A DNA stretch of 64,000 bases from Streptomyces typhae (GCF_009755605.1 NZ_WPNZ01000003.1:310001-374000), one strand, 5' to 3'. Counted from the stretch's first letter, positions 1-9,273 are shown. Notes: a model not told the origin generated them from the sequence alone. A program made the numbers and translations.

Positions 1-1076
1 CCGCCGAGTCCCAGCAGTTCCTCTTCCACGCCCTGATCCAGCGCGCGGGCAACGCCTACGGCTCGCCGATGTTCGTCGGCACGTCCAACGCCGTACGCAT
101 CAGCGCGCTCAAGCAGATCGGCGGGCTGTACGACTCGATCACCGAGGACATGGCGACGGGCTTCGAGATCCACCGCCACCGGAACCCGGTGACGGGAAAG
201 AAGTGGAAGTCGGTCTACACCCCGGACGTGCTCGCCGTCGGCGAGGGCCCGAACGCCTGGACGGACTTCTTCACCCAGCAGCTGCGCTGGTCGCGGGGCA
301 CGTACGAGACCATCCTCAAGCAGTTCTGGAAGGCGCCGTTCACGCTGCCTCCGGGCCGCTTCTTCAACTACACCATGATGGTCATCTTCTACCCGATGTC
401 CGCGCTGAACTGGATCCTCGCGGCGCTCAGCTGCGCCCTGTTCCTCGGCCTCGGCGCGTCCGGCGTGAACATCGACCCGACCATCTGGCTGATGCTGTAC
501 GGCAACGCCTCCGCGCTCCAGATCGGCCTGTACATCTGGAACCGCCGCCACAACGTGTCCCCGCACGAGCCCGAGGGCTCCGGCGGCGTCGCGGGCATGG
601 TGATGTCCGCGCTGTCCGCCCCGGTCTACGCGCGCTCCCTGATGGACGCCGCGCTGCGCCGCAAGTCCAAGTTCGTGGTGACGCCCAAGGGCGACTCGGC
701 GAGCCCGGACACGCTGTTCGGCACGTTCCGCATCCACCTGTTCTTCATCCTGGTCTTCGCCGGTTCCATCGCGGCGGCGTACGTGTACGACCACGCGCAC
801 CCGGCGATGATCGTCTGGGCGGCGTTCGCGCTCCTGGTGACGGCGGCGCCCGTCTTCGCCTGGCGGTACGGCATGCGGCAGGAGCGCAGGAAGGCCGCCG
901 CGCCCGCGGGACCGCCCGCCGCGCCGGGTGCCGGGGCCCCGGTGCCGCAGCCGCGCCACGTCCCGCCCGCAGCGCCGCCGCACGTGCGGCCCGCGCCCCA
1001 CGCCCCGCAGCAGAAGCCCAGCTGGGCCGCGCATGACGAGACCGTGCAGATCGCCCTCAGGAGCCACGAACAATGA
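1..1076 (+). CDS. cslA: Cellulose synthase-like glycosyltransferase CslA, C-terminal part (5' end outside window)
   Basis: The frame is open from base 3 with no start, so the N-terminus lies upstream. Seen: the GT2 acidic motif (ITED, near base 140) and the processive-synthase motif QQLRWSRG (about base 280). Three to four hydrophobic segments follow (bases 370-630 and 730-860), then a Pro/Ala-rich cytoplasmic tail. Known of the family: CslA makes a beta-linked glycan at hyphal tips and is needed for aerial development together with GlxA. The stop overlaps the glxA start by 4 bp (ATGA), which indicates translational coupling. The assignment rests on motifs plus the GlxA and GH6 neighbours. 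Confidence 0.9.
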   Translation, partial: AESQQFLFHALIQRAGNAYGSPMFVGTSNAVRISALKQIGGLYDSITEDMATGFEIHRHRNPVTGKKWKSVYTPDVLAVGEGPNAWTDFFTQQLRWSRGTYETILKQFWKAPFTLPPGRFFNYTMMVIFYPMSALNWILAALSCALFLGLGASGVNIDPTIWLMLYGNASALQIGLYIWNRRHNVSPHEPEGSGGVAGMVMSALSAPVYARSLMDAALRRKSKFVVTPKGDSASPDTLFGTFRIHLFFILVFAGSIAAAYVYDHAHPAMIVWAAFALLVTAAPVFAWRYGMRQERRKAAAPAGPPAAPGAGAPVPQPRHVPPAAPPHVRPAPHAPQQKPSWAAHDETVQIALRSHEQ

Positions 1077-3010
1077 AAGACCCCTCCAGGCGCCGGCGCG
1101 CGCGCCGCATCGCGATAGGCACGGTGGTGGTCCTGGCCCTGGCCGGTATGAACGGCCCCTGGCTGTGGCGCGTGGGCTCCGAGAAGTACCACAACTACAA
1201 GATCAACCAGCCGGAGTACAAGGCGGACAACGGCCACTGGAAGGTCATCGACTTCCCCGAGGAGTACCGGCAGAACACCATCCACGCGTCGCTGCTGCAC
1301 ACCGGCAAGATCCTGATGGTGGCCGGCTCGGGCAACGACCAGAAGAACTTCGACGACAAGAGGTTCGACACCCGGCTGTGGGACCCGGTCAAGAACACCA
1401 TCAAGAAGGTCCCGACGCCCGTCGACCTGTTCTGCACCGGCCACACCCAGCTCGCCGACGGCAAGCTGCTCATCGCGGGCGGCACCAAGCGCTACGAGAA
1501 GCTCAAGGGTGACGTCACCAAGGCCGGCGGCCTGATGATCGTGCACAACGAGAACCCGGACAAGCCGGTCACGCTGCCCGCGGGCACCGAGTTCACCGGC
1601 AAGAAGAACGGCAAGGCGTTCGTGTCCAAGGACGCGATCGTCGTCGAGCGCGCCAAGAAGGTCTTCGACCCCGAGACGGGCGCGTTCCTGCGCAACAAGC
1701 CGGGCCTCGGCCGCATCTACGTGGAGGCGCAGCGCAGCGGCGCCAAGTACGAGACCGGCACCCAGGACAACTACCGCGTGCGGGGCCTCAGGGGCGCCGA
1801 CGCCCGCAACACCTACGGCATCGCCCAGAAGCTCGCCCTGGACAAGAAGGACTTCCAAGGGATCAAGGACACCTTCGAGTTCGACCCGGTCGCCGAGAAG
1901 TACGTCAAGGTCGACCCGATGAACGAGGCCCGCTGGTACCCCACGCTGACCACGCTCACCGACGGCAGGGTGCTGAGCCTGTCCGGCCTCGACGAGATCG
2001 GCCAGCTCGTACCGGGCAAGAACGAGGTGTACGACCCGGACACGAAGAAGTGGACGTACACCAAGGGCGTCCGGCAGTTCCCGACCTACCCGGCGATCTT
2101 CCAGATGGCCGACGGCAGGCTGTTCTACTCCGGTTCCAACGCCGGGTACGGGCCCGACGACGTCGGCCGTGACCCGGGCATCTGGGACCTGGAGACGAAC
2201 AGGTTCAAGAAGATCCCGGGCATGAGCGACCCCGACCTCCTGGAGACCTCCAACACGGTGGAGCTGCCGCCCGCGCAGGACCAGCGGTACATGGTCGTCG
2301 GCGGCGGTGGCGTCGGCGAGTCCAAGGAGTCCTCCGCCAAGTCCCGGATCGTGGACCTGAAGGAGGCCGCGCCGAGGTTCAGGGACGGCCCGGAGCTGGC
2401 CAAGGGCACCCGCTACCCGCAGGCGTCGGTCCTGCCCGACGACTCCGTGCTCGTCTCCGGCGGCTCCGAGGACTACCGCGGGCGCAGCGACTCCGACGTG
2501 CGCGAGGCGCGGCTCTACGACCCGAGGTCCAACACCTTCGACAAGGTCGCCGACCCGCACGTGGGCCGCAACTACCACTCGGGGTCGATCCTGCTGCCCG
2601 ACGGCCGCGTGATGTTCTTCGGCTCCGACTCCCTGTACTCCGACAAGGCCAACACCAAGCCGGGCGAGTTCGAGCAGCGGGTGGAGATCTACACCCCGCC
2701 GTACCTGTACCACGGCGACCGGCCCGCTCTCGGCGCGGGCCCGAGGACCATCGAGCGGGGCGGGTCCGGCACGTTCGCGGCGCCCGGTGCCGCCTCCCTC
2801 AAGAAGGCGCGCCTCATCCGTCCGTCGGCGACCACCCATGTCACGGACATCGACCAGACGTCGATCGCCCTCGACATGAAGAAGTCCGGCGACAGGGTCA
2901 CCGTGTCGGTCCCCGAGAACCGCAGCCTCGTGGAGTCGGGCTGGTACATGCTCTTCGTGACCGACGGCGAGGGTACGCCCAGCCGGGCGCAGTGGGTCCA
3001 CGTGCCGTGA
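1073..3010 (+). CDS. glxA: GlxA, mononuclear copper-radical oxidase (galactose oxidase-like)
   Basis: This 645-residue protein has an N-terminal membrane anchor (residues ~12-27), Kelch-type beta-propeller repeats in the middle and a C-terminal DUF1929-like domain. Residues matching galactose-oxidase cofactor sites are visible: the thioether Cys in LFCTGHTQLADG, the Tyr-His ligand pair in RNYHSGSILLPDG, and the late His ligand in TTHVTDIDQ. Known of the family: it oxidises the CslA-made glycan and matures by Tyr-Cys crosslinking. It overlaps cslA by 4 bp and faces a GH6 hydrolase, the conserved Streptomyces tip-glycan locus. Confidence 0.95.
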   Translation: MKDPSRRRRARRIAIGTVVVLALAGMNGPWLWRVGSEKYHNYKINQPEYKADNGHWKVIDFPEEYRQNTIHASLLHTGKILMVAGSGNDQKNFDDKRFDTRLWDPVKNTIKKVPTPVDLFCTGHTQLADGKLLIAGGTKRYEKLKGDVTKAGGLMIVHNENPDKPVTLPAGTEFTGKKNGKAFVSKDAIVVERAKKVFDPETGAFLRNKPGLGRIYVEAQRSGAKYETGTQDNYRVRGLRGADARNTYGIAQKLALDKKDFQGIKDTFEFDPVAEKYVKVDPMNEARWYPTLTTLTDGRVLSLSGLDEIGQLVPGKNEVYDPDTKKWTYTKGVRQFPTYPAIFQMADGRLFYSGSNAGYGPDDVGRDPGIWDLETNRFKKIPGMSDPDLLETSNTVELPPAQDQRYMVVGGGGVGESKESSAKSRIVDLKEAAPRFRDGPELAKGTRYPQASVLPDDSVLVSGGSEDYRGRSDSDVREARLYDPRSNTFDKVADPHVGRNYHSGSILLPDGRVMFFGSDSLYSDKANTKPGEFEQRVEIYTPPYLYHGDRPALGAGPRTIERGGSGTFAAPGAASLKKARLIRPSATTHVTDIDQTSIALDMKKSGDRVTVSVPENRSLVESGWYMLFVTDGEGTPSRAQWVHVP

Positions 3011-3016
3011 GCTGAC

Positions 3017-3150
3017 GCCCCGTAAGGGGCGCGGGGAGCTGCGCGACCAGCCACAACAAAGCCGCAGACGCGTCTGCACAGCTGCTCGGCAGACGCGTCT
3101 GCGGCTTCTTCGTGGCTGAGCGCGCCGTTCCCCGCGCCCCTTACGGGGCG
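3017..3150. repeat. 134-bp imperfect palindrome between convergent genes (copy 1)
   Basis: The arms read gccccgtaaggggcgcgg at the left and the matching complement at the right end. The core carries two copies of gccgcagacgcgtctgc-like palindromes. The transcript could fold into a very long hairpin, so it probably terminates both glxA and the facing GH6 gene, whose TAA stop lies inside it. A near-identical copy sits at 6711-6843. Confidence 0.85.
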
Positions 3151-4193
3151 CTTGCCTTCGCCAGGTTCAAGGCGTACTCGGGCCACCACTGCCCGGCCTG
3201 CGGGCCCCCGCGGCACGTCCCGTCGGACTCGCCGGGACGCTTGACCCAGACGTAGGCGTCGACGAGGTCGTCACCGGTCCCGGTGGTGGGAACGTCCCCC
3301 AGGGCCCGCCCGGGAGGGTTGCACCAGGGGTCCTTGCCCTTGCCGGTGTACGGCCCGTTGCCGTTGCGGCTGGTGTCGATCACGAACGGCTTGCCGCCGA
3401 CCTTCGCGGAGAGGGTCCTGCCGTACGCCTTGCTGGCCTCGGTGGTCTGGAAGTTGGAGACGTTCACCGAGAAGCCGTCGGCCTGCTCGACGCCGGAGCG
3501 CTTCAGGGGCTCGTACAGCGAATCCGGCTGGGACCAGCCCGCGTTGCCCGCGTCGAGGTAGACCTTGGTGTTCTTCAGGGACTTGAGCTTGGTGATGGCG
3601 CCGTTGAGGAGGTCGTACCGCTCCTCGTGGAACTCGCCGGGGGTGCACTGGTCGACGATGTGCAGGACGGCGTCCGGCTCCAGGACGACCGTGGCGTGCC
3701 GGTCGCCGATCCCCTTGGCCACGCCGTCGATCCAGGCGCGGTAGGCGTTGCCGTCGGCGGCGCCGCCCTTGGAGAACTGGCCGCAGTCGCGGTGCGGGAT
3801 GTTGTAGAGGACGAGCAGCGCGTCACGGTCGGCCTTCTCGGCGGCCTCCGTGTAGCCGCGCGCCTCCTCCTCGGGCTTCTCCGGGCCGATCCACTCGCCG
3901 ACGGGCTGTTCGGCGATCTTGCGGATCTCGGCGGCCTCGTCCTTCCTGCCGTCCTTCTCGTACGCGGCGACCTGCTGGGCGGCGTTGCCGTTCGGGTTCA
4001 CCCAGAACGGGGCCTCGCCCTTGGGGTGTTGGCTGACACCGTTGCCGGAACCCGCCTCGTCCGCCTCGTTCTTGTCCCCGCCGTCGGACGAAGAGCACCC
4101 GGACAACAGCAGCGCGGCCCCCGCGAGCGCCACCGTCGCCGCCGCCCCCCGGGACGCGAGACCACGCCCGCGACCTGTGTTCTTGCGGTACAT
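3141..4193 (-). CDS. cslZ: Glycoside hydrolase family 6 lipoprotein (CslZ-type endoglucanase)
   Basis: The 350-residue precursor has a twin-Arg/Lys-rich start, a hydrophobic stretch and the lipobox LLSGC, so it is probably lipidated at Cys ~33. The GH6 signatures present are VVLEPDAV (catalytic acid region), VYLDAGNAGW, DTSRNGNG and DAYVWVKRPGESDG. Known of the family: inverting beta-1,4-glucanase. In Streptomyces the homologue beside cslA/glxA is called CslZ and is thought to trim the nascent glycan, as BcsZ does in cellulose synthesis. It is convergent with glxA. Confidence 0.88.
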   Translation of the reverse strand: MYRKNTGRGRGLASRGAAATVALAGAALLLSGCSSSDGGDKNEADEAGSGNGVSQHPKGEAPFWVNPNGNAAQQVAAYEKDGRKDEAAEIRKIAEQPVGEWIGPEKPEEEARGYTEAAEKADRDALLVLYNIPHRDCGQFSKGGAADGNAYRAWIDGVAKGIGDRHATVVLEPDAVLHIVDQCTPGEFHEERYDLLNGAITKLKSLKNTKVYLDAGNAGWSQPDSLYEPLKRSGVEQADGFSVNVSNFQTTEASKAYGRTLSAKVGGKPFVIDTSRNGNGPYTGKGKDPWCNPPGRALGDVPTTGTGDDLVDAYVWVKRPGESDGTCRGGPQAGQWWPEYALNLAKASAP

Positions 4194-4356
4194 CCACTCC
4201 CCCTCGGGTGCTTTGTCCGGTGGTCAATCCTGGCATAACAGGGTGCTTCCCACGAGGTCGCGCGGCTACGGCGGCGCACCTGTAGAAGACCTGTTACAGC
4301 CTCCCGAACGGGGGTATGCGAGGGCCATGGGGGGCTGCGGCTAGTAAGGGAGGGCC

Positions 4357-5175
4357 ATGCGCGGCCGTGCCTCTGCGTCGAGGCTGGCGGCGGTTCTGCT
4401 GGAGACCGTGGACACGGTCTCCGACGACTTCGACGCGGAGCGCCACCTGTGCCGCGTGTCCCAGAGCTGCGCCGAACTCCTCGACACCCTCGCCGTAGGC
4501 GTGATGTACACGGACACGGGCGGCAGCGTCCGCCTCGCCACCAGCAGCCGGGGCACCGACCTCGCCCGTGAACTCCTGGAGAACCAGCATCGGGGCGGTC
4601 CCTGCCCGGACACCTACGGCACCGGACAGGCCGTGCCGCCCGTCCGGCTCGCCTCGGCCGACGCGCTCGCCCGCTGGCCCGACTTCACCGGCCGCGCCCG
4701 TACGCAGGGCGTCGGCATCACTTTCACGGTGCCGCTGCGCGCCCGTGAGCGGGTGTTCGGCGTCCTGAACGTCTTCTCCGCGGACCATCTCAATGTGCGG
4801 CCCGCCGTCGGCTGCCCGCACGAGAGCGAGGACGCCGACGCCCTGGAGGTGGCGCGGGCCGTCGCCGACGCGGCCGCCGTGGGACTGCACAACCACCGCG
4901 CCTACAGCGGATACCGCGAACTGTCCCGGCAGTTGCAGTCCGCGCTGACCAGCCGTATCCGCATCGAGCAGGCCAAGGGGATGCTGGCCGAGCGCTGGGG
5001 CACCGGCCTCGACGCCGCCTTCGAGGCGCTGCGGCGGTACTCCCGCGGGCGGCGCCTCGCCATGGACACAGTCGCGAGAATGGTGCTCGAAGGGGAAGTT
5101 GAGGACCTGACTCCGCTCAGCGGCGGCACCGGCCGGCCCGAGCAGCCCGATCAACCGCCGTCAGAGGCCCTCTAG
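4357..5175 (+). CDS. GAF and ANTAR domain transcription antiterminator
   Basis: This is a 272-residue soluble protein with an N-terminal GAF-like sensor domain (about residues 15-175). The C-terminal ANTAR helical bundle (about 190-245) is recognisable from RIRIEQAKGMLAER. Known of the family: ANTAR dimers bind paired hairpins in nascent RNA and prevent termination. An AAGGGAGGG ribosome-binding site ends 2 nt before this ATG. The protein lacks a histidine kinase partner nearby, and neither ligand nor RNA target can be read from the window. Confidence 0.88.
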   Translation: MRGRASASRLAAVLLETVDTVSDDFDAERHLCRVSQSCAELLDTLAVGVMYTDTGGSVRLATSSRGTDLARELLENQHRGGPCPDTYGTGQAVPPVRLASADALARWPDFTGRARTQGVGITFTVPLRARERVFGVLNVFSADHLNVRPAVGCPHESEDADALEVARAVADAAAVGLHNHRAYSGYRELSRQLQSALTSRIRIEQAKGMLAERWGTGLDAAFEALRRYSRGRRLAMDTVARMVLEGEVEDLTPLSGGTGRPEQPDQPPSEAL

Positions 5176-5225
5176 GCCTTGGACGGCTGACGTTCTAGAG
5201 TCTGTGCCAAGGCCCAAGCCCCCGG

Positions 5226-5271
5226 CCTGAGTTCACCGTTGCGACACGCCTGAGTTCACCGTTGCGACACG
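5226..5271. repeat. Two exact 23-bp direct repeats
   Basis: The unit starts cctgagttcaccgttgcgac and occurs twice with no spacer, in the 242-bp gap between the ANTAR gene and the convergent sortase gene. The rest of the gap (5176-5417) holds no convincing gene. Function unknown; it could be a protein-binding site or a slippage duplication. Confidence 0.9.
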
Positions 5272-5417
5272 AGGGATGCATCCAAGGCCTCCCGCGCCGG
5301 CGCCGGGTTCCTCCCGCAGCCCGAGCGCGCGCGGTCGAGGACCAGCCCGGTCGACGACTCCGGGGGGAGCGGGTCGTTGGCCGGGCCAGGTTGCGTCCCG
5401 GGTGCCGGGGCGCCCGG

Positions 5418-6101
5418 CTAGGTCCCGTCCGCCCCGGTGAGGTAGGCGGAGACGACGACGTTCGCCGAGTAGGTGCGGCTCACCCGGTCGAAGGTGCCGC
5501 CGCAGGTGATCAGGCGGAGTTCGGCCCGGCCCCGCTCCCGCGGCCCGTACGCCGCCTTCGCGCTGAAGTCGTCCCTGCCGAGGACCCGCACGTCGTCCAC
5601 CGTGAACTCGGCCACCGAACCGTCGTCCCTGGTCACCCGCACCTTCGCGCCGGGGCGCAGGGTACTGAGGTGGTAGAAGACGGCGGGCCTGCGGTCGGTG
5701 TCGACATGCCCCACGAACAGGGATGTGCCCGCGGCGCCGGGCCGTACCCCGCCGCCGTACCAGCCGACGGTGCCCGCCGTGGTGTACGCGGGCGGGGCGA
5801 TGGAGCCGTCGATGTCCAGGCCCCGGGCGACGACGGGCGCCCGTACCCCGAGCGTGGGCACGTCGATGCGCTGCGGCCGGGCGGCGGCGAGCGGCTCGCG
5901 CGCGGGCGGCAGATCGGCGCCGCCGGGCCTGCCCACCGCGGCGACGTCGCCGGTGGTCGGCCCCGAGAGGCCGCCGCGTACGTCGGTGATGTCGTTGCCC
6001 CACAGCCACATGCCGACGAGCAGCAGCGCCCAGACGACTCCCATGAGGAGGCGGCCGACACCGCGCGGGCGCGGGGTGGTCTCGGGATCCGGGCTCGTCA
6101 C
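5418..6101 (-). CDS. Class F sortase
   Basis: Taken from the GTG at 6101, the 227-residue protein has one N-terminal membrane helix (residues ~17-34) and an extracellular sortase beta-barrel. The catalytic triad is visible: His in LFVGHVDT, Cys in LITCGGTF, and Arg in VSRTYSANVVV. Known of the family: transpeptidase linking surface proteins to peptidoglycan; class F is actinobacterial and often has no defined substrate. The start is 4 nt after the stop of the exported-protein gene, so the two are probably cotranscribed. An upstream in-frame start at 6161 would overlap that gene and is less likely. Confidence 0.88.
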   Translation of the reverse strand: MTSPDPETTPRPRGVGRLLMGVVWALLLVGMWLWGNDITDVRGGLSGPTTGDVAAVGRPGGADLPPAREPLAAARPQRIDVPTLGVRAPVVARGLDIDGSIAPPAYTTAGTVGWYGGGVRPGAAGTSLFVGHVDTDRRPAVFYHLSTLRPGAKVRVTRDDGSVAEFTVDDVRVLGRDDFSAKAAYGPRERGRAELRLITCGGTFDRVSRTYSANVVVSAYLTGADGT

Positions 6102-6105
6102 GGCG

Positions 6106-6648
6106 TCACTCCGGGCGGCGTCGGCGGACGCTGCGCAGGGCCACGGCGACGGCCGCGACACCCGCGAGCACCAGGCCGACGACCGCGTGCCGGGTGCCGG
6201 GGCCCGCCTCGTCGGCGACGGCCGCCGCCGACGTCAGCGGGGCGGCGCCACCGCCGCCCGCGCGCACCGGGGCGGTGGGGGTCGGCCGGGACGTCAGCAC
6301 CTGGACGGTGCCGACGCCCTGGTGCGGGTGGCCGTCGCAGGTCACGGTGATCTCGTACGTGCCCGTCACGCCCTCGCGGATACGGGTGGTCCCGGTCAGG
6401 GTCCTGCCGCCCTGTCCGGTCAGCTCCGCGTCCTCGGCGAAGGCCCCGGAACCGGCTGCGCCGGTACTCCCGGCGCAGCCGGTGACCGCCACCTCCACCC
6501 GGCCGCCGGGCGCGGCGTTCGCCGGCGTGATCCGGGCTCCGACCTCGTCCTGGTCATGGGCGAGCGCGGGCCCCGCGGCCACGGTGGCCGCCAGGGCGGC
6601 CCCCAAGGCGGCCCCCGCGCTACTCACGGCGAGCAAGCGTATGCACAT
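6106..6648 (-). CDS. Exported, C-terminally anchored protein beside the sortase
   Basis: The 180-residue protein has a signal peptide ending about ALA-HDQDE, an extracellular Ig-like region with two cysteines, and a C-terminal hydrophobic helix followed by an Arg-rich tail (SVRRRRPE). That is the shape of a sortase substrate, but no LPXTG or LAXTG motif precedes the helix. A strong AGGAGG lies 6 nt before the ATG. It is the first gene of a two-gene unit with the class F sortase. I do not recognise a named family; it may be a CopC/choice-of-anchor-like surface protein. Confidence 0.8.
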   Translation of the reverse strand: MCIRLLAVSSAGAALGAALAATVAAGPALAHDQDEVGARITPANAAPGGRVEVAVTGCAGSTGAAGSGAFAEDAELTGQGGRTLTGTTRIREGVTGTYEITVTCDGHPHQGVGTVQVLTSRPTPTAPVRAGGGGAAPLTSAAAVADEAGPGTRHAVVGLVLAGVAAVAVALRSVRRRRPE

Positions 6649-6710
6649 CGTGAACCTCCTGTACCCAGGTTCACGCGCGCCTCGGCATTCCGCATCCCGG
6701 CGAGGGGGGC

Positions 6711-6843
6711 GCCCCGTCAGGGGCGCGGGGAACTGCGCGCTCAGCCACGAAAAAGCCGCAGACGCGTCTGCACAGTTGCTCGGCAGACGCGTCTGCGGCT
6801 CGTCGCGCGCTGAGCGCGCCGTTCCCCGCGCCCCTTGCGGGGC
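6711..6843. repeat. 133-bp imperfect palindrome (copy 2)
   Basis: Near-identical to the element at 3017-3150: the same gccccgt(c/a)aggggcgcgg outer arm, the same cagacgcgtctg core present twice, and the mirrored right arm. It ends one base before the stop codon of the HAD hydrolase gene and lies upstream of the sortase pair. It is probably a terminator-type dispersed element. Confidence 0.85.
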
Positions 6844-7623
6844 TCAGACGCGGTCGACGAGGTCCGCGATGGAGTCGACCACGTTCGAGGGGCGGAACGG
6901 GTGGCGGTCGATGTCCGCGCGGGTGGTGAGGCCGGTGAGGACGAGGAAGGTCTCCATCCCGGCTTCGAGGCCGGCGAGGACATCGGTGTCCATCCGGTCA
7001 CCGATCATCGCGCTGGTCTCGGAGTGCGCCCCGATCGCGTTCAGACCCGTCCGCATCATCAGCGGATTCGGCTTGCCCGCGAAGTAGGGCCGCTTGCCGG
7101 TCGCCTTGGTGATCAGCGCGGCGACGGCTCCGGTGGCGGGCAGCGGGCCCTCCGTGGAGGGGCCGGTCTCGTCGGGGTTGGTGCAGATGAAGCGGGCGCC
7201 GCCGTTGATGAGCCGCACGGCCTTGGTCATGGCCTCGAAGCTGTAGGTGCGGGTCTCGCCGAGGACCACGTAGTCCGGGGCGTGGTCGGTGAGGACGTAG
7301 CCGATGTCGTGCAGCGCGGTCGTCAGGCCCGCCTCGCCGATGACGTACGCGGTGCCGCCGGGCCGCTGGTCGTCGAGGAACTTGGCGGTGGCGAGCGCCG
7401 AGGTCCAGATGTTGTCGACGGGGACTTCGAGGCCCATGCGGGTCAGCCGGGCCTGGAGGTCGCGGGCGGTGTAGATGGAGTTGTTCGTCAGGACCAGGAA
7501 CGGCTTGCCCGACTCGCGCAGCTTCTTGATGAACGCGTCGGCTCCGGGGATCGGGACGCCCTCGTGGATGAGCACGCCGTCCATGTCGGTGAGCCACGAT
7601 TCGATGGGCTTGCGCTCTGCCAT
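6844..7623 (-). CDS. HAD-IIA family (NagD-like) phosphatase
   Basis: The 259-residue protein opens with WLTDMDGVLIHEG, the DxD nucleophile motif of HAD phosphatases. LTNNS (motif II) and IGDRMDTDVLAG (metal-binding motif IV) follow, with the C2B cap between. Known of the family: NagD/p-nitrophenyl phosphatase-type enzymes acting on nucleotide or sugar phosphates. The start at 7623 has AGGAG 8 nt upstream; a GTG at 7632 would sit on the ribosome-binding site. It lies on the same strand just downstream of the AEP island, but this type of enzyme is not required for AEP breakdown. Confidence 0.9.
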   Translation of the reverse strand: MAERKPIESWLTDMDGVLIHEGVPIPGADAFIKKLRESGKPFLVLTNNSIYTARDLQARLTRMGLEVPVDNIWTSALATAKFLDDQRPGGTAYVIGEAGLTTALHDIGYVLTDHAPDYVVLGETRTYSFEAMTKAVRLINGGARFICTNPDETGPSTEGPLPATGAVAALITKATGKRPYFAGKPNPLMMRTGLNAIGAHSETSAMIGDRMDTDVLAGLEAGMETFLVLTGLTTRADIDRHPFRPSNVVDSIADLVDRV

Positions 7624-7699
7624 GGGGTGCACTCCTGCGGTCTGCGCGAACTGAAGCTGGGGGCGCCGGGACGACGCTGTGCCGACGCCCCCAGAGTAA

Positions 7700-9211
7700 T
7701 CATGAAGCGGTGATCTTCACCCCGTCGATCACCCAGAACCAGTTGTCGCCCCCGGTGTAACGGAACCGGACCTGCGCGGTACGGGCCCCCGCGGGGACCT
7801 GGAGCCGCAGGGACTCGGTCCGGGAGGAGGTGTCGGCCGTGTACGTCTTCACCAGGGCCGGGGTGCCGCCGTCGTAGGAGACGAGGACCTCGCCCTTCTG
7901 CGGTGCCTGGTGGCGGTAGTACGTGGTGTAGGTGAGGGTGGCCGCGGCCCCGCCCCGCACCGCGTACGCGGGACTGATCAGCGTCGAGTCGAAGGTGCCC
8001 GTGACGGCCTTGTCGGACCACTCGTCGCCGTCGGCGACGGCGAACACGTTCCGGGCCCGGATGTTGAGTTCGCGCTGCTGGTCGCGCTGGGCCCCGGTCC
8101 AGAACTCGTCGGTGGTGAAGGACCAGCCGCGCCACTCGGTGACACCGCCGCCGCCCATGCGGGAGTTGTCGACGGCCCAGCCCGCGGGCGGGGTGTGGGT
8201 GAAGCCGACGACTCCGGCACCGATGCCGCTCTCGTCGGCGGGCGGCTTCAGGGCGGCGCGCAGGGTGTCGAAGTCGTCCGGCACCGGCTGCTGGATCGCG
8301 CGGCCGTCGAGCCCCCAGGCCGGGTCGACGGCGACACCGAGGTGGACGAGGGCGCTGACGGCGACGTCGGGCATCCGCACGTCGTGACGCACCGAACCGG
8401 CGGTGACGCCGCTGCCGCGGGCGATCAGGAAGGTCTGCCGCTCGGCCCTGCTTGACCCGCCGTGGCCGCCCGCGTCGGTGTGCCCGTGGTCGGCGGTGAC
8501 CATGATCAGCCAGTCCTCGGCGGCGTACCCGGCCCGCGAGGTCACGGCCGTGAGCAGCTGCCCGACCTGGGCGTCGGCGGTGCGGATCGCGTCCAGGTAG
8601 GCGCTGCTCGCGGCGCCGTGGCTGTGTCCGGCGTGGTCGATGTTGTCGAGCTGGACGAACACGGCGTCCGGGTCGGTGTCCTTGATGCGGGCGACGGCGC
8701 GCGCGGTGGTGCCGGTGTCGTACTCGGCGGACGGCGTGGAGACCCGGGCGTCGACCTTCGCCGAGAAGATCGTGTCGGTGATGGGCGCCCAGGACGACAC
8801 GGCGTACGTGTTCAGGGACGGCTTCGCGGCCTCGGCGCGGGTCATGAAGTCCGGGTAGCGGGCGAGGGCGTGGCCGGTGAAGTCGTTGTTCACCACCTTG
8901 TGCTTGTCGGGCCAGACACCGGTGAGGACCGTGGACCAGCCGGGCCCCGACGAGGTGGGCGCGAGCGGGTTGGCGTAGAGGGCGCTGGGCGCGGTGAGGC
9001 CCGCCGTCATCAGGGACGTGAGGGTGGGCGCTGCGGCGTCCTTGATGCGCTGGAGCAGGGCGCCGTCGAGGCCGACGACCAGGACCTTGGGCGTCCTGGC
9101 GGCGGCGCGGGCGGAGGGGGCGAGGGGACCGGCGGAGACGGCGAGGGCGCCGAGGCCGCCGGCGGCGGCAGCGGAGGCGAGCAGCGAGCGGCGCGAGAGG
9201 CCGTGGGACAC
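7700..9211 (-). CDS. Tat-exported alkaline phosphatase-superfamily phosphoesterase
   Basis: This 503-residue protein starts at a GTG with AGGAG 5 nt upstream. SRRSLLAS followed by an Ala-rich stretch is a Tat signal peptide. The phosphodiesterase/nucleotide pyrophosphatase fold is marked by VVGLDGAL, the nucleophile region APTSSGPGWSTVLTG, DNIDHAGHSHG and TADHGHTDAGGHGG (metal ligands). A beta-sandwich-like C-terminal domain follows from about residue 330. It sits directly downstream of the AEP importer, so it may release AEP or phosphate from extracellular conjugates; that link is inference. The substrate could equally be a general phosphodiester. Confidence 0.85.
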   Translation of the reverse strand: MSHGLSRRSLLASAAAAGGLGALAVSAGPLAPSARAAARTPKVLVVGLDGALLQRIKDAAAPTLTSLMTAGLTAPSALYANPLAPTSSGPGWSTVLTGVWPDKHKVVNNDFTGHALARYPDFMTRAEAAKPSLNTYAVSSWAPITDTIFSAKVDARVSTPSAEYDTGTTARAVARIKDTDPDAVFVQLDNIDHAGHSHGAASSAYLDAIRTADAQVGQLLTAVTSRAGYAAEDWLIMVTADHGHTDAGGHGGSSRAERQTFLIARGSGVTAGSVRHDVRMPDVAVSALVHLGVAVDPAWGLDGRAIQQPVPDDFDTLRAALKPPADESGIGAGVVGFTHTPPAGWAVDNSRMGGGGVTEWRGWSFTTDEFWTGAQRDQQRELNIRARNVFAVADGDEWSDKAVTGTFDSTLISPAYAVRGGAAATLTYTTYYRHQAPQKGEVLVSYDGGTPALVKTYTADTSSRTESLRLQVPAGARTAQVRFRYTGGDNWFWVIDGVKITAS

Positions 9212-9273
9212 GATTTCTCCTGATGAATCGTGAGGCTGAGGGGGATGTGTGACGTGAGATGTGGGCTCTGCGG

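Noticed and set aside
626..3079. An 817-codon open frame on the minus strand opposite cslA/glxA
   Set aside because: It mirrors the codon structure of two well-recognised genes and shows only Arg/Val/Gly/Leu-rich sequence without motifs, a typical high-GC antisense shadow.
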